In this document: positions 9,703-19,143 of the stretch, piece after piece
Layout of the letters: each line of letters begins with the position of its first letter
How positions within the stretch are numbered: the first letter of the stretch is position 1
DNA from: Gp6-AA40 sp963741135
GTDB taxonomy: Bacteria; Acidobacteriota; Vicinamibacteria; Vicinamibacterales; UBA2999
NCBI GenBank assembly: GCA_963741135.1
Contig: CAVUHC010000007.1
Span: forward strand, 186,001 to 250,000
Direction: 5' to 3'
Length of the DNA: 64,000 nt
The notes under the pieces: generated by a model
What the model was told of the DNA's origin: nothing
Seen by the model: the letters and a program-made list of their open reading frames with translations, nothing else
Databases searched by the model: none
Program-made: the position numbers and the translations under genes

Positions 9703-10805
9703 AGAAGATAAGCATCCTGGCGATATCGACCACCATCCTGGTGGGAGTGGTCTTCGCCCAGGCGCCGCAGAAGGGCGGCGGCGACATCACGGGGCCGTAC
9801 GACGTAGTGGCTGGATGGCCTCAGAACTGGTGCGGCGCGGGTTTTCAGATCGGTTCCACGGCCGGTATTTTTGCGGAGACGCCGGACCGAGTGATGATCT
9901 TCGCCAGAGGGTGCCTCCCCGCGTTGAAAGATCCGGGGGAACCTGTGCCCACCCGCAACGCCTCAGGTTACAGCCTGGCCGCTCCCGCCGATCGGCATCC
10001 GCGTTGGGATCACGTGGTCAACTTCGTGGACCGGAACGGGAAGCTGATCGAATCGTGGGAGCAGCACAACAAGCTGTTCGTTCGACCGCATCGGATCCTC
10101 GTCAACCCGCATGATCCAGCGCACCACTACTGGCTCGTGGACGACGGCGCACACGCGATCTTCAAGTTCACGAAGGACGGTAAGCAGCTGGTCCAGATCA
10201 TTGGCACCCCGGGTGTTCCCGGCAATGATCAGACCCACTTCTCCCGCCCCACGGACATTGTGTGGATGGCCGATGGCACCTTCTTCGTGAGCGACGGCTA
10301 CACCAACACCCGCGTCGTGAAGTTCGACAAGAATGGGAAGTTCGTCACGCAGTGGGGGATGGACGGCAAGGGCCGCGACGACGAGACGCGTCCGTACTAC
10401 TTCGACACGGTGCATGCCATCGTGATCGACAAGCAGAATCGCCTGTATGTCAGCGATCGCGAGCACTCCAGGCTTCAGATCTTCGACCAGAACGGCAAGT
10501 TCCTGGAGGCATGGCCGAACGTTCCGCGTGCGTATTCACTGCTAATGACCGACGATCAGTTCCTCTGGTCCGCGTCGGGGCAGACTCAGAAGTTCACCAA
10601 GTACGACTTGAACGGGAAGCTGCTTTCCTCGTGGGGGACGTTCGGGACAATGCCCGGGGCATTCTGGGGCGTTCACCAGTTCGACGTGGACGCTGAGGGC
10701 AATCTCTACACGGCCGACGTGCACGTCGGGCGCCCACAGAAGTTCCGCCCGAGACCAGGTGTGGACCGCGCGCTGCTCATTGGACGAGCGACACGCGGGC
10801 GGTAA
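9699..10805 (+). CDS. Exported NHL-repeat beta-propeller protein
   Basis: A 368-residue protein with a signal peptide (MKKISILAISTTILVGVVFAQ). It contains repeated propeller blades of the type FVDRNGKLIESW, FKFTKDGKQL, KFDKNGKFVTQWG, IFDQNGKFLEAW and KYDLNGKLLSSWG. This is the six-bladed NHL fold shared with peptidyl-alpha-hydroxyglycine amidating lyase-like and other secreted proteins. It probably acts in the periplasm as a binding scaffold or lyase-like enzyme; no substrate can be deduced. It is divergent from the upstream TonB receptor and followed directly by a CCACGGAG-type inverted repeat. The frame is intact. Confidence 0.75.
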   Translation: MKKISILAISTTILVGVVFAQAPQKGGGDITGPYDVVAGWPQNWCGAGFQIGSTAGIFAETPDRVMIFARGCLPALKDPGEPVPTRNASGYSLAAPADRHPRWDHVVNFVDRNGKLIESWEQHNKLFVRPHRILVNPHDPAHHYWLVDDGAHAIFKFTKDGKQLVQIIGTPGVPGNDQTHFSRPTDIVWMADGTFFVSDGYTNTRVVKFDKNGKFVTQWGMDGKGRDDETRPYYFDTVHAIVIDKQNRLYVSDREHSRLQIFDQNGKFLEAWPNVPRAYSLLMTDDQFLWSASGQTQKFTKYDLNGKLLSSWGTFGTMPGAFWGVHQFDVDAEGNLYTADVHVGRPQKFRPRPGVDRALLIGRATRGR

Positions 10806-10824
10806 CGTTTTTCACTCGGACGTA

Positions 10825-10858
10825 GCCACGGAGACACGAAGCTCCGTGCCTCCGTGGC
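10825..10858. repeat. CACGGAG-family inverted repeat, copy 1
   Basis: GCCACGGAG and CTCCGTGGC frame a short hairpin 20 bp after the NHL gene stop. It is the shortest of five related copies in the window (also near 12665, 43291, 45411 and 60991). The position suggests a terminator or 3'-end stabiliser. Confidence 0.75.
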
Positions 10859-11163
10859 GGTCCTGTTCGCAATTCACCGCGTCGTCGTTATAGCTTGCAG
10901 ACAGCATCACTGACCACCTGATCTGCAAGTGCTACCACAACGACCGGACGCGCGCGACGAAACATTCCACTAGTGTTGGCGACCGGCGACGCTCTGGTCC
11001 ACCTGACGCCGGCCCGGAGCGGCGAAGGCCACCTCATGGCGGCATTCATTGCGTCGCAGCAGGTGACATAGGTGACTCGCAAACATGTGGACGCATTGGT
11101 CGCCCTTAATCCAGAGGTCGACCTGAGCATGAGAGGCTGCGTTCACACAAAGGAGGCACAGCC
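10859..11163. other. Intergenic region without a recognised gene
   Basis: About 300 bp. Short open frames exist on both strands but none has a recognisable motif. The last 15 bases hold a strong Shine-Dalgarno sequence (AAAGGAGG) for the next gene. Confidence 0.4.
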
Positions 11164-12513
11164 ATGCCCGCTAACACCACACTCACGAAGTTCGAAGACA
11201 TTCCGTGTTGCCCGGAGCTCGACACGGCGCCGATCTGCGACGTGCTCGACTATCGTCGACGTCTGGTCTTTCCGTCGCCCGTCCGTGGGCCTCAAGAACA
11301 GCCCGTCAAGGTCGAAGTTGTCATTCACACGCGCTTCACCCGCTGCTCGGGCCCGCTCGCGCTCGGGGACATCGCCTACACGACGACGCTGCTGCCCGGG
11401 GAGAAGGTGCGACTGGCGACCACCGATCGGCGAAGCCGGTTCAGCTTCGACTCGGAATCGAAACTGAGCTATCGCAGCGAGCAGATCAGCGAGGAGCAGT
11501 ACCGTCTGCGCGCCCTGCGGGCGTTCATGAGCGACGAGAACGTCGTGGATCGGGGACGCGACAACTACTCGGAGCAAGGCAAGTGGGACTTCCACGGTGA
11601 CGCGAGCGGGTCCCTCGGCTTCTTTTCAGCGAGTGCCGATACGAACGCTCGAGGCAGCCATAGCGGCTCGAGCGCGAGCGACTATCTGCGCGAGCATCGC
11701 GCGCATGCGGAGATGTCGGACAACCAGTCGGTGGAAGCCACGCGCCGGGCGCATTCGGTGAGCATCGGCGAAGTATCGTCGCGGACGCACACGCAGGGTG
11801 AAAGCGAAGACCACTTCGAGGCGTCGTCGCGCGAGTTCACCAACCATAACCAGTGCCACGCCGTGACGTTCCTCTTTTATCGCATCAACAAGACAGAGAC
11901 GATCAAGTTCGAGCTCGTCTCGGTTGAGCGGCGGGTGCTCGATGCGGCGGCGCCGATGCCCGTGCCGGCGAATCCCTTCCGCCCGTTGGGCCAGCTGGCG
12001 ACCATCCCCCAGGAGTTGCCGGCGACGAACCTACAGCGTGTCGCAACGCTGGACCGCTCCATCGAAAGCGACAGGAAGGTCCAGGTGCAGGCGCTCGCGC
12101 AGCTGCCGCGCGGCAGCGACACTGCTGGCGTCCTCGCCTCGGTGCGCACCGCCGCCGTCGCCGCGCCAGGCGACCAGGCTCCCCTCGTGGATGCACTGCG
12201 CGAAAAGGCCCTGGCCTTCGTCGACGAGCAGCTCGTCAAGCAAGGTCTCCTCGACAAGGTGGGTGGCGTCGCGAGCCCCAAAGTGAAGGCCGAAGTGGGG
12301 TACGAGCGACGGACGTCGATCCCCACCGCTGGAGTGATCGTCAAGGCCTGTTTGGACGACTGCAGCGCATGCGAGCCCGAGCTCGAGAAGAAGATCGGGC
12401 TCGAGCTGGAGCGGTTGGATCTGCAGAACAAGCTGCTGGCGAAGCAGATCGAGCTGCTCGAGAAGTCCCAGGAGTACCGCTGCTGTCCTGTCGCTGAAGC
12501 GGAGGACAACTAG
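11164..12513 (+). CDS. Large protein of unknown function with cysteine clusters and a coiled-coil tail
   Basis: A 449-residue intact frame behind a strong AAAGGAGG site. No signal peptide is visible. Residues about 1-140 hold a cysteine pair (IPCCPEL), a beta-rich part and LLPGEKVRLATTDRRSRF. Residues about 140-235 are rich in Ser, His and charged residues and look flexible. After a Pro-rich joint the C-terminal part holds CLDDCSACE, a Leu-heptad segment (LELERLDLQNKLLAKQIELLEK) broken here only for description, and ends CCPVAEAEDN. The two Cys-rich ends could bind metal or cross-link. I do not recognise the family; it may be a structural or particle-associated protein. Confidence 0.6.
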   Translation: MPANTTLTKFEDIPCCPELDTAPICDVLDYRRRLVFPSPVRGPQEQPVKVEVVIHTRFTRCSGPLALGDIAYTTTLLPGEKVRLATTDRRSRFSFDSESKLSYRSEQISEEQYRLRALRAFMSDENVVDRGRDNYSEQGKWDFHGDASGSLGFFSASADTNARGSHSGSSASDYLREHRAHAEMSDNQSVEATRRAHSVSIGEVSSRTHTQGESEDHFEASSREFTNHNQCHAVTFLFYRINKTETIKFELVSVERRVLDAAAPMPVPANPFRPLGQLATIPQELPATNLQRVATLDRSIESDRKVQVQALAQLPRGSDTAGVLASVRTAAVAAPGDQAPLVDALREKALAFVDEQLVKQGLLDKVGGVASPKVKAEVGYERRTSIPTAGVIVKACLDDCSACEPELEKKIGLELERLDLQNKLLAKQIELLEKSQEYRCCPVAEAEDN

Positions 12514-12637
12514 CCAACAGCGGTGGTGAGCCGCTGCACGGCCTGCAGCGCGATGATCGATTGGCAACCGCAGGTCCGGGGACGGAGTGAATCTGTCCCC
12601 GGCCACCACGAGCCAGACTTCGTGTGATGCACTACAC

Positions 12638-12750
12638 CGCTTTTCACTTCCACGTAGCCACGTAGCCACGGAGTCACGGAGACACGGAGAAATCGTTTGA
12701 AAATAATCTCCGTGCCTCTGTGTCTCCGTGGCCCGTCGAACTGAAAAGCG
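12638..12750. repeat. CACGGAG-family inverted repeat, copy 2
   Basis: GCCACGGAG at 12665 pairs with CTCCGTGGC ending at 12732; outer arms CGCTTTTCACTT and CTGAAAAGCG extend the element. The AT-rich loop (GAAAATAAT) differs strongly from the surrounding GC. It lies after the unknown gene that ends at 12513. Confidence 0.75.
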
Positions 12751-12844
12751 CATTGGCGGTGTTGCCTAGTTAACCGAAACCCTGGGCTCAGGGCGTCCCG
12801 AGCGAAGTCGAGGGACGTGGCACGTCGAAGTGAAAATGGTCTAG

Positions 12845-14574
12845 TCAGTCAAGTGGGGACGGCACGCTCGGCGGCTTCTGAATGATCTCGCGCGTGCGCT
12901 GGATCTCCAGCTCTTCGAAAATCAGGTTCGGGACGATGACCGACACTGCGTCATTCAAGGTGGGGCGGAAGCTGTAGAGCGTTCGTTCGCGCGAGGCGTC
13001 GAGGAGATCTCTGAACACCGGCGGTGCAATGGCGCCGAAACGAAGCCCGCGAACGGCCACTTCCCGCCCGTCGAGCGACACCCGCACGATCGAGAAAATC
13101 ATCGGGCCGGTCCCTGGGCCGCCGCCGGACGCCTCGGCCGGCGTGGCGACGCCGCGCACGATGTACCCGAAATCCTTGCCCTGCGCCTTCAGCAGGTCGA
13201 GGTACTTCTGTTTCAGTTCCGCGGCGGGGACTGCTTCCGAGCTCTGCATCTGAGATGACGCCGGCCTGCACATCGCCGCCGCGGGTGTGGCCATTCGACT
13301 GGAGCAGCCCGCGAAGCGGCGCGCGCCCGGCAAGCAGCGTCACCAGCCTCCCCTTTTCGACAAGCGTGACGTCTTTCGGACGAATGCCGAAGTCGTCCAC
13401 CTGGTACGAACCCGCCACTGGCCGGCCGTCGAACTCGGTCAGCGACGCCGTGTCGCTCAGCGAGAAAGCATCGGTCAACACGCGCAGGCCGATGCGCGAC
13501 AGAAACGGCGTGACCTGACCGCCTCCTGCCACCACGACCTCCGCCGCGGCCGCCAGCGGTTTCGGGCGGACGCCTCGCCGAGTACCGCCTGCACCAGCGT
13601 CTGGGCCACGATCTCCGCGCTCGCCTGTCCTTCAAGCAGCACCGGACCGGTGTATTCCTCGCCGATCGGCGCCACGCGCGCTGCATTCAGTCGCGCCGCC
13701 ATCTCCTGCGTGCGACGGAGGATGTCGGGCATGGCCGGCAGGTCCTGCAGGTGCTTCTCGACGAGCGTGAAGCTCTCCCGCACCGTCATTCCATCGTCAG
13801 CCCGCGCGTCGGCGGACACGTGAATCGACGCGATCTGAATCGGCGCAACCACCTTGAACCCTTCGCTGTTCAGGTAGTAGCGCGTGCCGCGCGTGTCGGC
13901 CACCGATACCTCGGAGTTGTCGATCGCCTTCATTACCGGCCCAACGAAGACAGCGGAGATGACTTTCGCTGCGCTCGGGCCAGGCGCGATTCACGACGAT
14001 TGGCGGCAGCCCTGGCAACATCGTCTCTACGGGCTGCTCGCGTCGAGAAGTCGGCAAGCTCTTCGCCGGCGGCGCGATTCTGGAACGCGGCCTTCTTTCG
14101 CGCGAACACGCCGACCGCACGCTTGTACGCGGTGTCGGTGGCCAGCCACATCTGACGGCGCATCGAGTCGTAGTTGTCGTCGAGCGGCAGCGGTCGTGCT
14201 GCCGTCAGCCGACAGTTGCAGCACGCCCGACCCCGCGTTCGGCGCGTTGAACAGCGAGCTGTCGAAGGCGTAGTCGCCGACACGCACCGCCACACGGAGC
14301 GTCCGGTTGTGGGCGTTCAGATCCTCGACAAGCGCGCCCAGCCGCGCGGTCACGCGCGTCGCCGCCCGATCCTGCACCTCGTACTCGATGTAGTACGGCG
14401 ACGGCTGGTCCGCGAGGCGGAGATCGCGCATCGATCGCGCCATCTCGTCCTGCATCGCGGCGAAGATCGGCGAGTCCTGGGCCTGCGGCGGTGGCGCAAA
14501 TGGGAGGACGAGCACGAGGACGGCAGCGACTGCCAGCGTCTGTCCAGATCCTCGGCGAAGGCTGAGTGTCGCAT
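12845..14574 (-). pseudogene. Exported TldE/PmbA-like paralogue without the metal motif, frameshifted
   Basis: Pieces in several frames form one TldD/PmbA-family protein: a hydrophobic leader (LAVAAVLVLVLPFAPPPQAQ), MQDEMARSMRDLRL, GTRYYLNSEGF, PVLLEGQASAEIVAQTLVQ, GRPVAGSYQVDDFG and a C-terminus ending VPSPLD. Where its partner has HEIFGHR, this protein has SAEIVAQTL, so no zinc-binding HExxxH is present; this matches TldE, the non-metal subunit of the TldD/TldE heterodimeric protease. The start ATG at 14574 shares one base with the stop of the upstream tldD-like gene. Frame breaks near 14560, 14165, 13930, 13560 and 13260 may be sequence errors. Confidence 0.65.
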
Positions 14575-16287
14575 CAGAACGTCCTCCCGCCGCCCGGGGT
14601 CTGCCGGGGAGACGGCAGAATCGGCAGCGTCTCCTGCGACTGCGCCTTCTTCTGCACCTCGACCTCGCTGACCAGCAGCTCTGGAGACGAGGCCGACACG
14701 GGCACGCTGCCGCTCTCGGCGCCGCACACCCCGTTGAACACGTCCACCTTGTCGCTCGCCGCGATGAACTTGCCGAAGGCCGCCAGCGGCGTGCCGATGA
14801 GATCCACGCCGCGCACGAGCTCCGGCGGCCGGTTGTCGGTGTACACGCGATACACGACGTTCGGCATCACGTTGAACGCGTTCGGATTGTTGCGGCCTGT
14901 CACCGTGAAGCCACCTTCGATGTTGTCGAACAGCAGGCCGAACGGCTTGCCCTGCTTGCGCGCCTCGTCCTTCAACATCGTCAGGAGTGCGGCCGACGTC
15001 ACCGTGCGGCTCGCCTGCACGACCAGATTCGACTGGCGTGAGACCGGCACGAACCCCGACTCGGCGCGACCGTGACCGTTCGACTGCGGAAAGGCCGGCG
15101 AGCGGCGCGCGTCCGAGCAGAAACGTTTTCAGGATGCCGTGGTCGACCAACGGTGACGCGTCGCCCCGGCACGCCCTCATCGTCGTACTGGTAGTGGCCC
15201 ATGAGCTCGATGTTCCCGCGGGTCTTCAGCGTGGGATCGAACACCACGCTCAGGAACGTCGGGAGGACGGCCTCGTTCACTTTGCTCCCGAACGTCTGGC
15301 CGTCGTCCGCGTTACGCTGCCGATGACCCTCGACCCGATGGCCGAAGATTTCGTGGAAGAAGACGCCGGCGGCGCGGCCCGAGAGGATCGCCGGCCCCGA
15401 ATACGGATCGACGATCGGCGCCTTCCGCAGCGCCGCGAGCAACGTCATCATCTCGCGCACGTCGGCGATGAGTTTCTTCTCGTCTGGCAGCCCGTCGATC
15501 GTGCGCGAGAAGTAGCTCGCGTAGAGCGGCAGTTCCATCCCGTCGTCGGCCTTCGTCATGGCCTGGATGAACAGACGGCACTGCAGCTCGCCGGTGGCCA
15601 GATTGGTCCCCTCGCTGTTGACGTAGTAGCGGTTGTCGGCCTCGACCGAGAGCGACACGTTGCTGCGAAAGATCAACGGGTCTTCCGCGAACGGCGCAGA
15701 TACGCGCCGCAGGCGCGCTTCCCACTCCTTGGTGTCGAGCGTGTAGTCAGCCGGATCGCCCGCATAGGTCTGCGGTTGCTCGCGAGAAAAGTCTGCTGCG
15801 GGAGCTTCGTCCTTGATCTTCGCCGCGACGTTCGTGGTCACGCGCGTGAGCTGTTCGGTGGCCTGCTTGAACGCGCGATCGGTGGCACGCCACAGCGCGA
15901 GCTGAATCGGCTTGTCGTCGTCGGTGAGCGGAAGCGAGATGCGGCCGGTGCGCGGATTCACGCCCGCCGCCGTCGCCTCGAAGCGGATGCGTGTTGTCGA
16001 GCGCGTAGTCGCCCACGCGCACTTCCACCGTGGCGAATCGGCCGCGACTCTCGTCGGTGCGCTCCAGGGCTCCGAATGACGCGATGAGGGTGGACGATCG
16101 CTCGTCGTGCACCGTGTAGCCCATGAAATAGGCGGGCGTCTGTTCCTTGTTGAGGACGGAGAAATTGCGCTGCAGCTCGGTTTGCAGGACACCGACGACA
16201 GGGCTCGCCGCCTGGATCGGCTGTACCGAATGATTGGGGAATGAGGCACAATCCCGCGACGACGACGACCAGCTTCATTGATTTCAT
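14574..16287 (-). pseudogene. Exported TldD-like metalloprotease, frameshifted
   Basis: The central part is in one frame and carries HEIFGHRVEGHR near 15355, the zinc-binding HExxxH of TldD-type proteases (U62 family), together with RYYVNSEGT upstream and GHYQYDDEGV downstream. The C-terminal part from about 15050 to 14574 reads in another frame (SNLVVQASRTVTS... GKFIAASDKVDV). The N-terminus (MKLVVVVAGLCLIPQ) is a signal peptide, so this form would act outside the cytoplasm, unlike the E. coli enzyme that trims antibiotic peptides. At least three frame breaks (near 16225, 15995 and 15120). It is directly upstream of the TldE-like gene. Confidence 0.7.
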
Positions 16288-16395
16288 AGAGCCTCGACGA
16301 GATCCACAGGTCGTCCACCCAGCCAAGGGCTCCGCCCTTGATATCCCGGCAGAGCCCTTGACTGGTTTGACAGTATCTTCTTGGCGCGCTTTGCG

Positions 16396-16469
16396 CGCCT
16401 AGGACCGCTGTGCGGTTCCGACGCAACGAGTACAAAATCTCCGCAAGAACCGCATAGCGGTCCTAGGCG
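16396..16469. repeat. 22-bp inverted repeat between divergent genes
   Basis: Arms 16396-16417 and 16448-16469 match over 22 bp with one mismatch; each holds CCTAGGACCGCT or its complement. It lies in the divergent space between the tldD-like gene and the RWEGD gene at 16665, so it could be an operator or a mobile palindrome. Confidence 0.75.
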
Positions 16470-16664
16470 GCCTGCTCCGCCTGCAACGCCCCGGCGCATT
16501 GTGGCACAGCTTGCGCGTACGACTTACGTGGCTCGGACCGGGGCGCAACGAGCCGACCCACCCATAGCCGTTGACATGCCGGAGGCCGAGGGCCGATTAT
16601 CCGCGTGTCGTTCCCGAGTGCTGCCAGCGGGACGAAGAGTTCCGGCGGTCTGGAGGAGGGAGAC

Positions 16665-17456
16665 ATGCGGCTCCGGTTCCTGATTCTTCTGGTACTGGCG
16701 ACACCTTTGTGCCTTGTTTGCGCCACGTCCGATAGCAGCGCTCAGGCTTCGGGGCCTGTGGCCATCCCACGCACCGCTGCCGATCGCAAGCCGGATTTGT
16801 CCGGAATCTGGCAGGTCATGAACACGGCGGCGTGGGACATCCAGGCCCACGCTGCCCAGAAAGGCGTGCCCGGCGGTCCAGGGGTCGTCGAAGGCAACGA
16901 GATTCCGTATCAGCCGTGGGCACTGGCCAAGAAGAAAGAGAATTACGAACAGCGCGCCACGCTGGACCCCGAGGCGAAGTGTTACCTGCCGGGCGTTCCG
17001 CGCCTCAACTACATGCCATTTCCGTTTCAGATCGTTCAGACGCCCGATGAAATCATCATGCTGTACGAGGACGTGCATGCCGTTCGCTACATCTTCATGA
17101 AGGGCGAGCATCCCAAGGGTCCCATCGATTGGTGGCTCGGAGACTCGCGCGGCCGCTGGGAGGGTGACACGCTCGTCGTCGATGTTGTTCACTTCAACGA
17201 TCAGACCTGGTTCGACAGGGCCGGCAACTTCCACAGCGATGCGCTGCACCTCATCGAACGCTATACGCCGATCGGTCCCGATCACATCCAGTACGATGTG
17301 ACCGTCGAGGATCCGAAAGTGTTCACGCGGCCCTGGAACATGAGCATGATCCTGTATCGCCACAAGGAGAAGGCGTTCCAGTTGTTCGACTACGAATGCT
17401 ACGCCTTCGACCTGCAGAGCCTCTATCCCTATCCTTCAATGAGGGTGCCGCGATGA
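16665..17456 (+). CDS. Exported RWEGD-family protein (uncharacterised)
   Basis: A 263-residue exported protein (signal peptide MRLRFLILLVLATPLCLVC) with the family features in order: PDLSGIW, CYLPGVPRLNY, IVQTPDEIIMLYE, GRWEGDTLVVDV, FHSDALHLIERYT, VEDPKVFTRPWN and a C-terminal Cys (YECYAFD). The ATG at 16665 is preceded by GGAGGAGGG. Its stop overlaps the ATG of the following paralogue (ATGA), so the two are translationally coupled. Function unknown. Unlike three other members it has no DUF6152 neighbour. The frame is intact. Confidence 0.75.
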   Translation: MRLRFLILLVLATPLCLVCATSDSSAQASGPVAIPRTAADRKPDLSGIWQVMNTAAWDIQAHAAQKGVPGGPGVVEGNEIPYQPWALAKKKENYEQRATLDPEAKCYLPGVPRLNYMPFPFQIVQTPDEIIMLYEDVHAVRYIFMKGEHPKGPIDWWLGDSRGRWEGDTLVVDVVHFNDQTWFDRAGNFHSDALHLIERYTPIGPDHIQYDVTVEDPKVFTRPWNMSMILYRHKEKAFQLFDYECYAFDLQSLYPYPSMRVPR

Positions 17457-18289
17457 GAACCGAATGCACGATCGCGTCTCTCGGGGTCGCCGTACTCCTG
17501 TCGATGACGGCGCCTGTTCATGGCCAGGCACGCGAGGAGTCGGGGAAGAACCCGGCGTCGCTCGGCCGTCTGTCGGATGGGCAGCCGAACGTCCAGGGCA
17601 TCTGGGGCGCCGTTCTGGCCGGGTCTGTGTCTCTGACCAATCCGATAAGCCAGGCGCAGGACTTCGAAAAACAGAATGTGCGCCTGCCCAGCCGGATTAT
17701 CGATCCTCCCGACGGCCTGGTGCCGTACCAGCCGTGGGCGGCGGCGTTACGGAATCAGCAGGCGATCGATTACGACCGGCCGACCAAGCCCGAACACATC
17801 GATACCCAGCACCGGTGCCTGCTCTCGGGCGTGCCGCGGCTGTACACGATCGTCCCGACATACAAGATCGTGCAGACTCCCGGACAGATCATGTTCATCT
17901 GGTCGGAGTATCACGCGTACCGGGTGATTCCGCTCGACGGTCGCCCGCATGTCGCGTCGAACGTCAAGCTCTGGATGGGCGATGGGCGCGGCCGCTGGGA
18001 GGGGAATACGCTGGTCGTCGACACCACCAATATCATTGGCGCGCGCCTCACCTATACCGGCGACTTCTTCAGCGACAACGCGCACATCGTCGAACGCTTC
18101 ACGTTCCCCAGCGCTGATCGGATGATCTACGAGGCGACGGTAGACGATCCGACCGTCTTCACGCGGCCCTGGACGATGCGTGCTGAGCAAAGTCGGCGGC
18201 CGAATGAAGAGGTGTGGGAATCGGCGTGTTACGAGGGGGTCGTCAATCCCGACGAATTTCTGATAAAAACCGATCCGCGACAGCCATAG
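17453..18289 (+). CDS. Second exported RWEGD-family protein, C-terminus possibly replaced
   Basis: A 278-residue paralogue of the preceding gene: signal peptide up to VHGQ, GRLSDGQPNVQGIW, HRCLLSGVPRLY, YKIVQTPGQIMF, GRWEGNTLVVDT, FFSDNAHIVERFT, VDDPTVFTRPWT and ESACYEG. The last 17 residues (GVVNPDEFLIKTDPRQP) are encoded by a 77-bp segment that recurs exactly at 23810-23886, where it has no relation to this family. The native end may therefore have been lost at a rearrangement near 18236 or at an assembly join. Confidence 0.7.
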   Translation: MRTECTIASLGVAVLLSMTAPVHGQAREESGKNPASLGRLSDGQPNVQGIWGAVLAGSVSLTNPISQAQDFEKQNVRLPSRIIDPPDGLVPYQPWAAALRNQQAIDYDRPTKPEHIDTQHRCLLSGVPRLYTIVPTYKIVQTPGQIMFIWSEYHAYRVIPLDGRPHVASNVKLWMGDGRGRWEGNTLVVDTTNIIGARLTYTGDFFSDNAHIVERFTFPSADRMIYEATVDDPTVFTRPWTMRAEQSRRPNEEVWESACYEGVVNPDEFLIKTDPRQP

Positions 18290-18312
18290 CGCGCCGCTCC
18301 ATTTGGCTGCGT
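18236..18312. repeat. Exact 77-bp direct repeat, copy 1
   Basis: Identical over 77 bp to 23810-23886 in the same orientation. It forms the 3' end of the RWEGD gene and abuts the left end of the deleted IS copy. It may be a recombination product; 77 is also a common assembly k-mer length. Confidence 0.9.
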
Positions 18313-18798
18313 TGGTGCATGAATCGGAACTGGCTCGCAACGATCCCAGCCCTTGCCCGTCAGGACCCGAGCACGCGTGAGGTCGAGGTGCTGGCCATGC
18401 CGTGAGAGTGTGGTGTGGTCGGGCGCGGCGAGCTCGAGTCCCGTCATCCCGAAGAACGACTGCAGAAACCCCTCCGTCTGACGAAGGGGCAGGTGGAAGA
18501 GGAGACGCAGCGTCAGTGGCGGTTTCGATGGCGACGTCGGAGTACTGCCGCTGCCCTCCCCGCGTGCCCACGCCCGCGGGCGCCCAGGTGGCGATCGCGT
18601 CCGGTGACACCCACAGGGTGACGTCGCCCCGTCCGACGAGGGCACGATCGTAGGAGGCCAGTTCGCGACGCGGTACGTGGTCTTGTACGTGGGCTAAACT
18701 CTCGAATTCATCCCTTCAGTGTGGCCACCGCGCACAGAAGATCGCGCGAATCCCTGGCTCTGGACCTTTCAGGCCGCAGAATTCATGCACCAACGCCC
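18309..18798 (-). mobile_element. Internally deleted copy of the IS5-like element (MITE-like)
   Basis: The left end (18309-18352) matches the left end of the full element at 22177 with one mismatch, and 18348-18798 matches 22806-23256 with one mismatch. The inner 580 bp are missing; the junction lies in AGCCC, present at both break points in the full copy. Terminal sequence GCGTTGGTGCATGAATTC-like ends are kept, so it could still be moved in trans. No target duplication is visible. Confidence 0.85.
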
Positions 18799-18882
18799 CC
18801 GAAGGGTGCCTCCGTCCCATTTTCCAAGCGCCACTCCGACCTTCGAGTCGTCTGTCGCGCAGTCCACGCCGATGACTTTCAT
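18799..18882 (-). pseudogene. N-terminal stub of an unidentified gene cut by the IS derivative
   Basis: From ATG at 18882 the frame reads MKVIGVDCATDDSKVGVALG and eight more residues until it meets the IS end at 18798. The start (hydrophobic strand followed by GVDCA) resembles the first strand of ribonuclease-H/actin-like folds such as DUF429. The remainder is not found nearby. Confidence 0.5.
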
Positions 18883-19143
18883 GGTGTCGGTCTCGTCAGT
18901 CGCTTCGCAGTGGTACTGTCAGCGCATCATTCCAGGCCGTTGACAACCCAGGTCCTACGAGGAATCTGCGCCTCGATCGTTGGGCGCTCTAAGGCCGGAA
19001 CCTCGAGATCGGGAAGATTATGCGCAGTGTGCCCACTCCACGTGGTGACGGACGTAGCGCCTCCCCTATCGTGGCTCTCGGTCTTGGCTCTTCCGATGGA
19101 ACGGGCGTGATCGCGACCGTGTCGCTTCGCGAACCGTGAGCGC

